The notes under the pieces were generated by a model that had not been told where the DNA came from, did no database searches, and worked only from the letters and a program-made list of their open reading frames with translations. A stretch of DNA of 17,887 nucleotides, taken from contig DATFHG010000064.1 of assembly GCA_035248725.1 (NCBI GenBank), positions 1-17,887 on the forward strand, written 5' to 3'. The translations under genes and the position numbers were made by a program. Every line of letters starts with the position of its first letter. Within the stretch, counting starts at the first letter, position 1. Origin of the DNA: DASPMP01 sp035248725 (GTDB taxonomy: Bacteria > Gemmatimonadota > Gemmatimonadetes > Gemmatimonadales > Gemmatimonadaceae). This document shows positions 1 to 7,798 of the stretch, in pieces.

Positions 1-383
1 TTCTGATCGCCGCAGAAATACGGCTTCGTCTCCACGTCCGTGGCCACACCGTTGATCACGTAGCCCCACGTGAGACTGTTGCACGCCGAGAACAGGACGT
101 TCGTGAACGTCGCCGTCACGCGATGCACGAACACGCCGCCGTGCGCCGCATAGCTCACGCACTCCCCCGTGTTGGCGAAGGGTGTCCCGTTACTCCGGAA
201 GAGGTCCTTGTACCCGTCCTGCTGACACGCGTGCGCCGCCGCGGAATTCCCGCCCGCCGCCGACGCGATGCCGCCATTGATCGCCAGCGTCCGGCTCGCA
301 GCCGGACTCACCGGCGACTCGCTGCACGCGGTCAGCGCCAGCACAACCGCGGAGCCCCACACCACTCGCGAAGTAAGTGACAC
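1..383 (-). CDS. Small secreted lipoprotein, C-terminus cut by the window edge
   Basis: The frame opens with GTG at 383 and stays open to the window edge (127 complete codons). Residues 1-20 form a lipoprotein signal: Arg at 6, a hydrophobic stretch, then the lipobox LTAC with Cys20 as the lipidation site. The mature part has a Ser/Ala/Gly-rich linker, then a small domain with four cysteines (Cys53, 75, 101, 124) and the segment NTGECVSYAAHGG, a pattern I recognise from short secreted proteins of other bacteria whose function is not known to me. The start is chosen because CAGGAG lies 7 nt upstream of the GTG. The ATG at 390 opens another frame without a signal peptide. It lies 35 bp downstream of the M14 peptidase and is probably cotranscribed with it. 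The export signal is clear; the function is unknown. Confidence 0.75.
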   Translation of the reverse strand, partial: MSLTSRVVWGSAVVLALTACSESPVSPAASRTLAINGGIASAAGGNSAAAHACQQDGYKDLFRSNGTPFANTGECVSYAAHGGVFVHRVTATFTNVLFSACNSLTWGYVINGVATDVETKPYFCGDQ

Positions 384-390
384 AGTGCAT

Positions 391-396
391 CTCCTG
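391..396 (-). promoter_or_regulatory. Ribosome binding site that fixes the GTG start of the lipoprotein
   Basis: CAGGAG read on the minus strand, 7 nt before the GTG at 383. The nearer ATG at 390 directly abuts it and would be out of frame with the lipobox protein, so the site supports the GTG. Confidence 0.6.
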
Positions 397-418
397 CGTA
401 AGGGTTGTCGAATGACCG

Positions 419-3394
419 TCACCGCTCTTGCGGACTTGCTCCGCCGTTCGCGCGCACGGGCTGCGTCGCCCCCGTCGCTCGGCCGGCATCGAGATCGTTC
501 CAGTTCAGGATCGTGTTGAACCCCAGCATGTACGTCCCCTGCGTCTGCCACCGCCAGAACGGACGGATCGCGAACATCACCACGTGACCCTGGCCCAGCG
601 GCGCGTCGATCACCTGCGCCTTGTTCGACAGCACACGACCGCCTGCCAGCGATCCGGAGAGCAGCATCTGCGTGGTGTCGGCAGGGAACTGCATCACCAC
701 GCGAGGCAGCGTCGAGGGATCCGGTCCCACGATCCCGAACTGCTGCGCCATCGCGCCGAAGCCCGCGGTGTCCGCGTTCGCTCCACCGCGGCGATCGGTC
801 GCCGCGCCGGCTGCGCCTGCGGCCTTGGACTCCGGCCCGTCCCAGGTGGACACGCGCGGCTTGGTCGCCATCGGCGTGATGTTCTGACCCACGCCCGCCG
901 GACCGCCGCCGCCGCCACCACCGCCGAACGCCGCCGCGATCTGCTGCGCCGGCGTCTGGATCGACACACTCAGCACCGGATCCTGGTTGAAGTACACCGG
1001 CATCTGGTCGCCCTCGTACCCGTACACGATCGGACTCTTCTTGTCCGTGATGCGACCGCGCATCACCGAGCCGCGCGCGAACAGCGCCGCCGAATTCTCC
1101 ACGTTGATCCCGGTCGTGAGCTTGTACTCGGGGAACAGCGTCGCCGTCGAACCCTCGGTGATCAGCGTGCCCCCCTGCTGCACGAACCTGTACAGCTCCA
1201 CCAACCCCTCCACCCCCATCCCGCCACGGATGTCCGGACTCTGGTCCAGGGCCCCCAGGTTGGGGGTGTCCGACGACCTTATATAAGGAAGGGGCGTTTT
1301 TCCGGTCTTCGGGATGCCATTCACCTGGCTCTGGGCGTTTCCGCCGATGTGCGGCAGCACGATCACGTCGTACTTCGCCCGCAGGTTCCCGTCGCGCAGC
1401 TTCTGGTCGGCGAAGTAGGTGTACGGCACCCCGTACGTGTCGAGCGCGGCCCGCACCCACCCCTCGTCCTGCGTACGCTGCCACGCGTGCACGTAGCCGA
1501 TGCGCGGCAGGTCCAGGTCGTGCTGCTTCACCGTCGGCGCCGACGCCACCGCGTATCCGCTCAGCCCCAGCTCCCTGAGCGCCGGCTCGATCTGCGCGCG
1601 GTTCGCGTTCGGGATGATGAACGAGCCCGCCGCCACCTCGTGTCCACCGGCGGTGAACGGTTCCTCAGCGGCGGACATCTTCGTTTTCGCGAACCGATAG
1701 CGGAACGCCATCAGGTTGTTGTCGCTGTTGTTGGCGACGACGATCGTGCCGCCGCTCCCTTCCACGCCGCCCGCGGCCACCACGTTCGACGTGATCGGCG
1801 TCATCGGCTGACGCAGGATCGCCGAGTCGCTCACGGGCGTGAGCACGATGTCGCGCATCAGCTGGTACGTCCAACCCGTGTCGTCATACGGACGCGGGTT
1901 GCCGTTGGCGTACTCCTGCACCGAGAAATACATGTCGGCCAGCGTGCGGTACGGCTGGTCCGCGCGCACGATGTAGTCGCCCGCCTTCACGTCCACGCTG
2001 CCCGCCTTGAAGTCCGACGTCGCGCGATTGAACTCGAGACCCTGGAAGCGCAGCGAGTTCACGACGTCGGCCGCTTCCTGCTTGCGGTACTGCGACGCGG
2101 GGATGACCCACGCGTACGTCGGCCCGTTGCGACCCTTCTCGACCGAGCGCCTGTTCTTGAGCCAGTAGTCCTCCACCCACATGTCGCGGTTCTTCGCCAC
2201 GTGCGAGAGCGCGAACAGCAGCGCCGACTCCTGGATGTTGACGTTGTTGCGCGGTCCCCACTTGATGGTCGGGAGCGGCGGATTCGGGCGGAACCACTCC
2301 TTGCTCGTCACCGTCGGCGCCAGACGCAGGTTGGGGTTCGTGTCCGGACCGTAGCTCTGCACTTCGTAAAAGCGGCCCGTCGCGTTGTGCGTGTGCGCCG
2401 CGAAGAACATGTAGTTCGGTACCCAGCCGTCGTAGAACCCGTACGTCCACACGCCGGGCACGCCGCGCTTCGTCATCTCGGCGACGTCGTTCTTGGCCAG
2501 GATCCACCACTCGTCCACCGTGATCGGGTCGAGCGCTTCGTTGTACGGCCCCGTGCCCGTGGACGCGTAGAGGTACGACTGCGCCTCGTGCAGGTCGTGC
2601 ATGATCGTCGGGTGCCACTCGAGGAAGAAGTTCGTCACGTTCTTCGAGAGCGCGAGGAATTGCCCGATGTGGTCGCGGTTGTTGTCGTGCGCCACGTACT
2701 TGCCCCAGTACATGAGCGGCAGACGCGTGTCGCCCGCAACCCGCTTCTTGTTGAAGTAGTACGTGTCCACCTGCTTCTCGCGCCCATCCACCTCGATCAC
2801 GGGCGTGATCATCGTGATCACGTTGTTGCGGATGTTCTGGATGAACGGCGTCTCCTCCACGGCCAGCCGGTACGCGAGCTCCATCAGCATCTCGGGGCCG
2901 CCGGTCTCGGGCGAGTGCATCCCGCTGGTGATCCAGTAGATCGGCTTCGTGATCGGGATCAGGCGCCTGGCTTCGGCGTCGCTCGTCTTGCGCGGATCGG
3001 TGAGCGCGGCCATCTGCGCCTTGTACTTGTCCAGGTCCCTGATGGTCTGCTCGTCGGCGACCACGAGGACGAACATGTCGCGCCCCTCCTCGCTCTTGCC
3101 GATGTCCCACACCTTGATGCGGTCGCTCGCCGCGTCGAGCGCCTGGTAGTAGCGCCGGATGTCCTTTGCGTACGTCAGCTCGCCGGGCGTGCCGGGCATG
3201 TGGCCGAGGAACTTGAGCGGCGTCGGTACGGTCGCGGACGCGGGCAGGTGATCCACCAGCTCCGTCGTGATGCGCGGGTCCTGCAGGTACTGCTTGATCA
3301 GCGCCGTGTACTGCGAGTCGACGGGCTGCTGAGCGGTGAGGGTGGTGGCGAGCGCCGCTGACGCGAACAGCGCGCGGCTGATGAGGCTGGACAT
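419..3394 (-). CDS. Exported M14 family zinc carboxypeptidase with a C-terminal amidotransferase-like region
   Basis: 991-residue metallopeptidase expected to act outside the cytoplasm on peptides. Residues 1-21 form a Sec signal peptide with likely cleavage after TLTA. M14 hallmarks follow in order: the zinc motif HSPE (His160, Glu163), the substrate-binding DNNRD (Asn239, Arg240), HDLHE (His266/His269, third zinc ligand) and FYEVQSYG (Glu344, probable catalytic Glu). Around residues 630-760 an alternating hydrophobic region (VIVLPHIGG, then FVQQGGTLI) looks like the glutamine-amidotransferase-like fold attached to long M14 proteins. A run of eight glycines lies near residue 825. An in-frame ATG at 3418 exists, but it sits inside a repeat and lacks a ribosome site. 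The ATG at 3394 has AGGAGA 8 nt upstream and begins the signal peptide. The family call is firm; the substrate is unknown. Confidence 0.9.
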   Translation of the reverse strand: MSSLISRALFASAALATTLTAQQPVDSQYTALIKQYLQDPRITTELVDHLPASATVPTPLKFLGHMPGTPGELTYAKDIRRYYQALDAASDRIKVWDIGKSEEGRDMFVLVVADEQTIRDLDKYKAQMAALTDPRKTSDAEARRLIPITKPIYWITSGMHSPETGGPEMLMELAYRLAVEETPFIQNIRNNVITMITPVIEVDGREKQVDTYYFNKKRVAGDTRLPLMYWGKYVAHDNNRDHIGQFLALSKNVTNFFLEWHPTIMHDLHEAQSYLYASTGTGPYNEALDPITVDEWWILAKNDVAEMTKRGVPGVWTYGFYDGWVPNYMFFAAHTHNATGRFYEVQSYGPDTNPNLRLAPTVTSKEWFRPNPPLPTIKWGPRNNVNIQESALLFALSHVAKNRDMWVEDYWLKNRRSVEKGRNGPTYAWVIPASQYRKQEAADVVNSLRFQGLEFNRATSDFKAGSVDVKAGDYIVRADQPYRTLADMYFSVQEYANGNPRPYDDTGWTYQLMRDIVLTPVSDSAILRQPMTPITSNVVAAGGVEGSGGTIVVANNSDNNLMAFRYRFAKTKMSAAEEPFTAGGHEVAAGSFIIPNANRAQIEPALRELGLSGYAVASAPTVKQHDLDLPRIGYVHAWQRTQDEGWVRAALDTYGVPYTYFADQKLRDGNLRAKYDVIVLPHIGGNAQSQVNGIPKTGKTPLPYIRSSDTPNLGALDQSPDIRGGMGVEGLVELYRFVQQGGTLITEGSTATLFPEYKLTTGINVENSAALFARGSVMRGRITDKKSPIVYGYEGDQMPVYFNQDPVLSVSIQTPAQQIAAAFGGGGGGGGPAGVGQNITPMATKPRVSTWDGPESKAAGAAGAATDRRGGANADTAGFGAMAQQFGIVGPDPSTLPRVVMQFPADTTQMLLSGSLAGGRVLSNKAQVIDAPLGQGHVVMFAIRPFWRWQTQGTYMLGFNTILNWNDLDAGRATGATQPVRANGGASPQER

Positions 3395-3402
3395 TCTGTG
3401 AG

Positions 3403-3408
3403 TCTCCT
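3403..3408 (-). promoter_or_regulatory. Ribosome binding site of the M14 peptidase
   Basis: AGGAGA on the minus strand, 8 nt before the ATG at 3394. It decides between that start and the longer in-frame ATG at 3418, because it lies between the two. Confidence 0.65.
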
Positions 3409-3413
3409 GGGCT

Positions 3414-3441
3414 GTCATCCCGAGCGCAGCGAGGGACCTGC
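3414..3441. repeat. Dispersed-type imperfect palindrome in the M14 peptidase leader
   Basis: The element contains TCCCGAGCGCAGCGAGGGA (3418-3436), an imperfect palindrome: TCCC pairs with GGGA and GC with GC around a short centre. From memory, near-identical strings are scattered in intergenic regions of many unrelated high-GC genomes. Only one copy is in this window, so repeat status rests on recognition. It lies between the DUF1634 gene and the M14 start and contributes the spurious upstream ATG at 3418. Confidence 0.5.
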
Positions 3442-3499
3442 ACTCTGCGCGTCTAGAGATACGAGGTGATCGGCGCGTTCGTTAGATCGAGTGCCTTCC

Positions 3500-3907
3500 T
3501 TATATGCGCCCGGACACCAGCCCCACGAGCAGGATCACGAGCACGACGGCGGAGAGCAGCACGAAGGCGCGATCCTTTCGCACGAGAAACGCGACGAGCG
3601 TCAGGGCGACGCGCGCGATCGGCGTCGCGATGAGTACCAGCACCCCGAACTGCATCACCGCCGCGCTGTCGAGACGCAGCGCACCGCGCATGATCTCGCT
3701 CACGTCGCGCAGGTTGTGCGTCTCGCCGCGAAACACGCGGAAGTCGGCCGGCAGCACGCCGTACCGCGCGAGGAAGAACGGAATCGCCACGACCACCAGC
3801 GCGCCCGCGGTCAGCACGCCCGCGCGCAGCAGGCGCCCCACGAGCGCGTCCATCGCGTCGTCGTCCCCGGCGTTCGGCACCGGCGGCGGCAACTGTGGCG
3901 CGCTCAC
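3500..3907 (-). CDS. DUF1634 family membrane protein
   Basis: 135-residue protein with three predicted membrane segments (about residues 29-48, 83-105 and 113-132) and a soluble loop after the first containing FRGETHNLRDVSEIMRG, which fits DUF1634. The function is not established. The family is repeatedly found next to TauE/SafE transporters, and here its GTG start overlaps the transporter stop by 4 bp (GTGA), so translation is probably coupled. This suggests an accessory subunit or modulator of the exporter (inference). The stop TAA lies in a short AT-rich stretch, and the M14 leader follows 105 bp later. Confidence 0.8.
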   Translation of the reverse strand: MSAPQLPPPVPNAGDDDAMDALVGRLLRAGVLTAGALVVVAIPFFLARYGVLPADFRVFRGETHNLRDVSEIMRGALRLDSAAVMQFGVLVLIATPIARVALTLVAFLVRKDRAFVLLSAVVLVILLVGLVSGRI

Positions 3908-4740
3908 ATCGCCCCCGTGATGCCCTTGTACAGCATCTCGATGCCCGCGATCACCACGAGCGCCGCAAATACCTTCCGCAACGTCTCCGACCGGGCGCGC
4001 GTCAGGATGCGCGCGCCGATCAGCGCGCCCGCGAGCACGCCGAGCATCACCGGAGCGGCGATCCCCGGATTGATGTAGCCGCGTCGCAGATAGACGCCAG
4101 CGCTGGCGGACGCGGTCACGCCGATCATGAAGTTGCTCGTGGTCGTGGAGACCTTGAACGGCAGGCGCATGCCGCGGTCCATCGCCAGCACCTTGATGAT
4201 CCCGCCGCCGATGCCAAGCAGCGCCGACAGCGCCCCCGCGCCGAACATGAGCGTGAGCCCGAAGGGCACGCGCTGCACGCGGTAGGGCTTGAGTCCTTCA
4301 TCCGTGGGGTAGGTGGAGTCGAGTCGCAGGCGCTTCGCCCAGGGATGGCTCGGCGCGTCGGTGAGGTGGTCGCCCAGCGGCTGCATCGAGTTGTACGCCG
4401 TGAACAGCGCGGCGAGGCCGAACAGGATGCTGAGCGTCGTCGTCGGCGTCACGCCGGCGAGGAGCGCGCCCACCAGCGCGCCGGACGTCGTCGCGACCTC
4501 GAGCAGGATGCCCACGCGCACGTTGGTGAACCCTTCGCGCACGAACGCCGCCGCCGCACCGGACGACGTCGCGATCACCGAGATGAGCGACGCGCCGATC
4601 GCGTACCGCAAGTCCACATGGAACAGCAGCGTCAGCATCGGCACGATCACGATCCCGCCGCCAAGCCCCGTGAGCGATCCCAGCAATCCGGCGAAGAATG
4701 CGCCGAGCGCGACGAGCGGCGCGAACGCGAGCAGTGTCAC
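3904..4740 (-). CDS. TauE/SafE family anion exporter
   Basis: 278-residue polytopic inner-membrane protein. Family members move sulfite, sulfoacetate or related anions. The two internal repeats each carry the glycine motif: GLGGGIVIVP near the N-terminus and GIGGGIIKVL in the second half, with a soluble linker of about 50 residues between halves. The frame is open upstream to 4953, but those extra 71 residues are charged and run antisense to the M50 protease. The GTG at 4740 is the first start-type codon next to the membrane segment TLLAFAPLVALGAFF, so it is preferred. No Shine-Dalgarno is visible. It is followed directly by DUF1634. The substrate is unknown, and no sulfur gene lies in the window to indicate one. 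Confidence 0.85.
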   Translation of the reverse strand: MTLLAFAPLVALGAFFAGLLGSLTGLGGGIVIVPMLTLLFHVDLRYAIGASLISVIATSSGAAAAFVREGFTNVRVGILLEVATTSGALVGALLAGVTPTTTLSILFGLAALFTAYNSMQPLGDHLTDAPSHPWAKRLRLDSTYPTDEGLKPYRVQRVPFGLTLMFGAGALSALLGIGGGIIKVLAMDRGMRLPFKVSTTTSNFMIGVTASASAGVYLRRGYINPGIAAPVMLGVLAGALIGARILTRARSETLRKVFAALVVIAGIEMLYKGITGAM

Positions 4741-4764
4741 AGCGTCAAAGCTAATTTCACTCGC

Positions 4765-5889
4765 ATGAAATGGTCGTGGCGGCTCGGGCGCCTCGCCGGC
4801 ATCGCGCTCTACGTCCACGCGACGTTCCTGCTGCTGCTCGCGTGGGTCGCCATCGGCGAATTCCAGACGTCGCACGAGGTCGGCGCCGCGGCGAGCGGCG
4901 TCGCGTTCGTGATCGCGATCTTCGCGTGCGTGGTGCTGCACGAGTTGGGGCACGCGCTCGCCGCGCGCCGCTACGGCATCCGCACGCGCGACATCACGCT
5001 GCTGCCGATCGGCGGCGTCGCGCGTCTCGAGCGCATGCCGCGCGAGCCGAAGGAGGAGCTGGTCGTCGCCTTCGCGGGTCCGGCGGTGAACGTCGCGATC
5101 GCGGGGCTGCTCTACCTCTGGCTCGCCATCAGCGGCGGCGTCCCGACGTTCGTCGACAACGCCTCACTTGGCGGTGCGTTTCTGCAGCGCACCTTCGCGG
5201 CGCGACTGCTTGCGGTGAACCTGTGGCTGGTGCTGTTCAACCTGATCCCCGCGTTTCCGATGGATGGCGGCCGCGTGCTCCGCGCGCTGCTCGCCATGCG
5301 CGGCGGCGACTACACGCAGGCCACCGAGCGGGCGGCGCGCGTGGGACGCTTTTTCGCGCTGGTCTTCGGCATCGTCGGCCTCTTCGTCGTCGGCAACCCG
5401 TTCCTCGTGTTCATCGCGCTCTTCGTCTGGCTCGGCGCCGCGGGTGAAGCCGCCGCCGCGCAGACCGAGGCGTTTCTCGACGGCATTCCCGTGCAGCGGA
5501 TGATGATCACGGACGTGCACACGCTCGCACCCGAGGATCCGCTCTCGCGCGCGGTGAATTACATCCTCGACGGCTTCCAGCAGGATTTTCCCGTGGTGTC
5601 GGACGGCAGGGTCGAGGGCATGCTGACGCGATCGGCGATGCTGCGCGCGCTCACGGAGCACGGCCCCGACGCGCAGGTGGGCAGCGTGATGACGCGCGAG
5701 TTCCTCCAGGCGCAGCCGGACGAGATGGCTGACGAAGTGCTCGCGCGCCTCAAGGCGTGCGGCTGCCATTCGCTGCCCGTCGTCCACAACGGCGAGCTGC
5801 TCGGCGTGCTCACGATGGACAACGTGGGCGAATACGTGATGGTGCGCGCCGCGCTCAAGGGCGAGAAGGCGGAGTTTGTCACTGCGTAG
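4765..5889 (+). CDS. Site-2 protease family (M50) intramembrane zinc protease with two CBS domains
   Basis: 374-residue membrane metalloprotease. The zinc motif HELGH is at residues 59-63 in the second membrane segment. The second M50 signature NLIPAFPMDGG (159-169) supplies the third ligand Asp. A CBS pair fills the C-terminus (about 245-295 and 307-360) and probably senses an adenosyl ligand. This is the Rip3-like, CBS-containing branch of site-2 proteases; substrates of that branch are mostly unknown. The frame is open far upstream (to 3895), but that part is antisense to TauE/SafE. The ATG at 4765 begins MKWSWRLGRLAGI, the usual start of this subgroup. Its start is 24 bp from that of the divergent exporter and no ribosome site is visible, so a leaderless or very short leader is likely. 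Confidence 0.9.
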   Translation: MKWSWRLGRLAGIALYVHATFLLLLAWVAIGEFQTSHEVGAAASGVAFVIAIFACVVLHELGHALAARRYGIRTRDITLLPIGGVARLERMPREPKEELVVAFAGPAVNVAIAGLLYLWLAISGGVPTFVDNASLGGAFLQRTFAARLLAVNLWLVLFNLIPAFPMDGGRVLRALLAMRGGDYTQATERAARVGRFFALVFGIVGLFVVGNPFLVFIALFVWLGAAGEAAAAQTEAFLDGIPVQRMMITDVHTLAPEDPLSRAVNYILDGFQQDFPVVSDGRVEGMLTRSAMLRALTEHGPDAQVGSVMTREFLQAQPDEMADEVLARLKACGCHSLPVVHNGELLGVLTMDNVGEYVMVRAALKGEKAEFVTA

Positions 5890-5904
5890 CGTCTCCCGTA
5901 TACT
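5876..5904 (+). promoter_or_regulatory. Sigma-70-like promoter of the DoxX-type gene
   Basis: TTGTCA at 5876-5881 and TATACT at 5899-5904 are separated by exactly 17 nt. The -35 box overlaps the last codons of the M50 protease. Transcription would begin near 5911, giving a leader of about 20 nt with the site AGGGAG before the ATG at 5932. This is the best promoter match I found in the window. Confidence 0.6.
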
Positions 5905-5931
5905 GCAGCAGGACAATCGAGGGAGCTCTGT

Positions 5932-6810
5932 ATGGAGCAGCGGACGCGTAGCGCCGAGTCGGTCGTCGTCTGGATTCTGAGCGTGCTCCTCGCGGTGGCG
6001 TTCGCGACCACCGGACTGGCGAAGCTCACGGGCACCGAGCCGCTCGCCTTTCAGGCTGCCGCGATGCGCGGCTTTCCCGGATGGATCCGCGTGGTGGTGG
6101 GCGTCGTGGAGCTCGTCGGCGCCATCGCGCTGCTGATCCCCGCCGTCGCCGGCATCGCAGCCGCGATGCTTGCCATCCTCATGATCCCCGCGACCATCAC
6201 GCAGGCGGTGAGCGGCCAGCCCGGCGTGTTCGTCCCGGTGCTGATGTTCCTGCTGCTGCTCATCGTCGCGTGGCGACGCAATCCCGCCGCGGTGCGCGCC
6301 GGCTACAACTCCGCGGTTCACACGCCGCGTCCATTGGTGCGCGAAGGACTCATCGCCGGCTTCCTCGGCGCCATGGCGATCGCGATCTGGTTCCTCATCG
6401 TGGACGTCGCCTCCGGACACGCCTTCTTCACGCCTGCGACGCTGGGCCGAGGCATGCTCAGCCTCTTCGGGCCCGTGCCGGCGGGCGACAGCATCGCGTT
6501 GATGGTGCTGGTCTACACGATCGTGCACTTCGCCGCGTTCGCGGTGGTCGGCATGATCGCCGCGCTCATCGTGGACGTGGCGAACCGCGAGCCGTCCATC
6601 CTCATCGGTTTCGTCGTGCTGTTCGCGGCGATCGAGGTCGGCTTCTACGCCCTCGTCGGACTGCTGCAGCAGGCGACGCCGCTCGGCAGTCTCGCGTGGT
6701 ACAACGTGATGATCGGGAACCTGCTCGCCGCGATCGCCATGGGGACCTATCTGCTGCGGGTGCATCCCGTGCTGCGTCAGCAGTTCGCGCACGCGATCGA
6801 CGTCCCCTGA
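5932..6810 (+). CDS. DoxX-like membrane protein with an extra C-terminal membrane domain
   Basis: 292 residues, largely hydrophobic. Residues about 10-115 match the DoxX-like four-helix unit: an N-terminal helix ending FATTGLAKLTG, then PGWIRVVVGVVELVGAIALLIP. After a short soluble linker (RRNPAAVRAGYNSAVHTPRP) come about four more membrane segments (roughly 134-155, 178-205, 218-242 and 250-275) that I do not assign to a family. DoxX-type proteins are linked to redox or sulfur chemistry in some organisms, but the role here is unknown. The start is supported by AGGGAG 7 nt upstream of the ATG. The quinone reductase follows 4 bp later and is surely cotranscribed, so a joint role in membrane redox balance is plausible (inference). 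Confidence 0.75.
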   Translation: MEQRTRSAESVVVWILSVLLAVAFATTGLAKLTGTEPLAFQAAAMRGFPGWIRVVVGVVELVGAIALLIPAVAGIAAAMLAILMIPATITQAVSGQPGVFVPVLMFLLLLIVAWRRNPAAVRAGYNSAVHTPRPLVREGLIAGFLGAMAIAIWFLIVDVASGHAFFTPATLGRGMLSLFGPVPAGDSIALMVLVYTIVHFAAFAVVGMIAALIVDVANREPSILIGFVVLFAAIEVGFYALVGLLQQATPLGSLAWYNVMIGNLLAAIAMGTYLLRVHPVLRQQFAHAIDVP

Positions 6811-6814
6811 CCGC

Positions 6815-7798
6815 GTGAAGGCGGTCCTGATTACCAGGGCGGGCGGTCCGGAAGTACTCGAGATCGCTGACGTCCCCCGGCCGCTGCCACGTGAAGGGGA
6901 AGTGCTCGTCCGCGTACACGCGACGGCCCTGAATCGCGCGGACATCCTCCAGCGCGAAGGTCGTTACCCGCCTCCTCCGGGCGCACCGGCGAACATCCCC
7001 GGGCTGGAGTTCGCCGGGGAAGTCGTCGAAGCCGGAGGCGGTGTGCAGCGATGGAAGCCGGGCGACCGCGTGTTCGGTGTCATCGGCGGCGGCGGCCACG
7101 CGGAGTTCGTGGTCGCGCGCGAGATGGAGGTCGCGCGAGTGCCCGACAAGCTCACCTGGGAACAGGCGGGCGCGGTCCCTGAAGTCTTCATCACCGCCCA
7201 CGACGCGCTCGTGACGCTCGCGCATTTCCGCGCGGGCGAGACCGCGCTGATCCACGCGGTCGGCAGCGGTGTCGGGCTCGCGGCCGTGCAGCTCGTGCGT
7301 TCGCTCGGCGGCGTGGCGTACGGCACCGCGCGCACGCCGGACAAGATCGCGCGCGCGAAGGAGCTCGGTCTGCGCGACGGCGCCGTAATTACGGACGCCA
7401 CCGCGGTCACCGAGCACGCACGGCGCTGGACCGACGGACGCGGCGTCGACGTCGTGCTCGACCTCGTCGGCGGATCGTACTTTCAGCCCAGTCTCGAGGC
7501 GACGGCGACGCTCGGCCGCGTCATCCTGATCGGCCTCCTGGCCGGACGCACGGCCAACGTCAGCCTCGGCACCATCCTGAGCAAACGCATCATGGTGCGC
7601 GGCACGACGCTGCGGTCGCGCGGTCCCGTCGAGAAAGCCGCGGCGACCCAGGCCTTCGCGCACGACGTGCTGCCGCTGCTCGAGCGGGGCGAGGTGAAGC
7701 CCGTGATCGATCGCGTCTACCGGTTCGATCAGGTGCGCGAGGCGCACCAGCGCATGGAGAGCAACGCCTCGTTCGGAAAGATCGTCCTGACGCTCTAG
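6815..7798 (+). CDS. NAD(P)H:quinone oxidoreductase, zinc-independent MDR family
   Basis: 327-residue medium-chain reductase of the zeta-crystallin/quinone oxidoreductase branch, predicted to reduce quinones or activated alkenes with NADPH in the cytoplasm. It has the N-terminal GroES-like substrate domain (HATALNRADILQREGRYPPP), the conserved GLEFAGEV, and the dinucleotide-binding turn HAVGSGVGLAAVQL (residues 147-160) starting the Rossmann half. The structural and catalytic zinc ligands of alcohol dehydrogenases are absent. The order and length resemble the PIG3/QorA type. It starts at GTG 4 bp after the DoxX stop with no clear ribosome site, so coupling is likely. Its TAG stop shares the palindrome CTAG with the converging kaiC stop. 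Confidence 0.88.
   Translation: MKAVLITRAGGPEVLEIADVPRPLPREGEVLVRVHATALNRADILQREGRYPPPPGAPANIPGLEFAGEVVEAGGGVQRWKPGDRVFGVIGGGGHAEFVVAREMEVARVPDKLTWEQAGAVPEVFITAHDALVTLAHFRAGETALIHAVGSGVGLAAVQLVRSLGGVAYGTARTPDKIARAKELGLRDGAVITDATAVTEHARRWTDGRGVDVVLDLVGGSYFQPSLEATATLGRVILIGLLAGRTANVSLGTILSKRIMVRGTTLRSRGPVEKAAATQAFAHDVLPLLERGEVKPVIDRVYRFDQVREAHQRMESNASFGKIVLTL

Noticed and set aside
190..489. Minus-strand frame across the M14 stop and the lipoprotein start
   Set aside because: It overlaps both genes out of frame and lacks the lipobox; the GTG frame at 383 with its ribosome site explains the region.
428..3361. A plus-strand open frame of nearly 980 codons opposite the M14 peptidase
   Set aside because: Its composition is Arg/His/Val-rich without any recognisable motif, while the minus strand has a signal peptide, zinc motifs and a ribosome site. 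Long antisense frames are expected at this GC content.
4741..4953. N-terminal extension of the TauE/SafE exporter to an upstream ATG
   Set aside because: The extra 71 residues are highly charged and antisense to the M50 catalytic region; exporter homology starts at the GTG at 4740.
5164..6945. A minus-strand open frame of about 590 codons opposite the M50 and DoxX genes
   Set aside because: Low-complexity charged sequence, antisense to two well-supported membrane proteins; no ribosome site or family motif.
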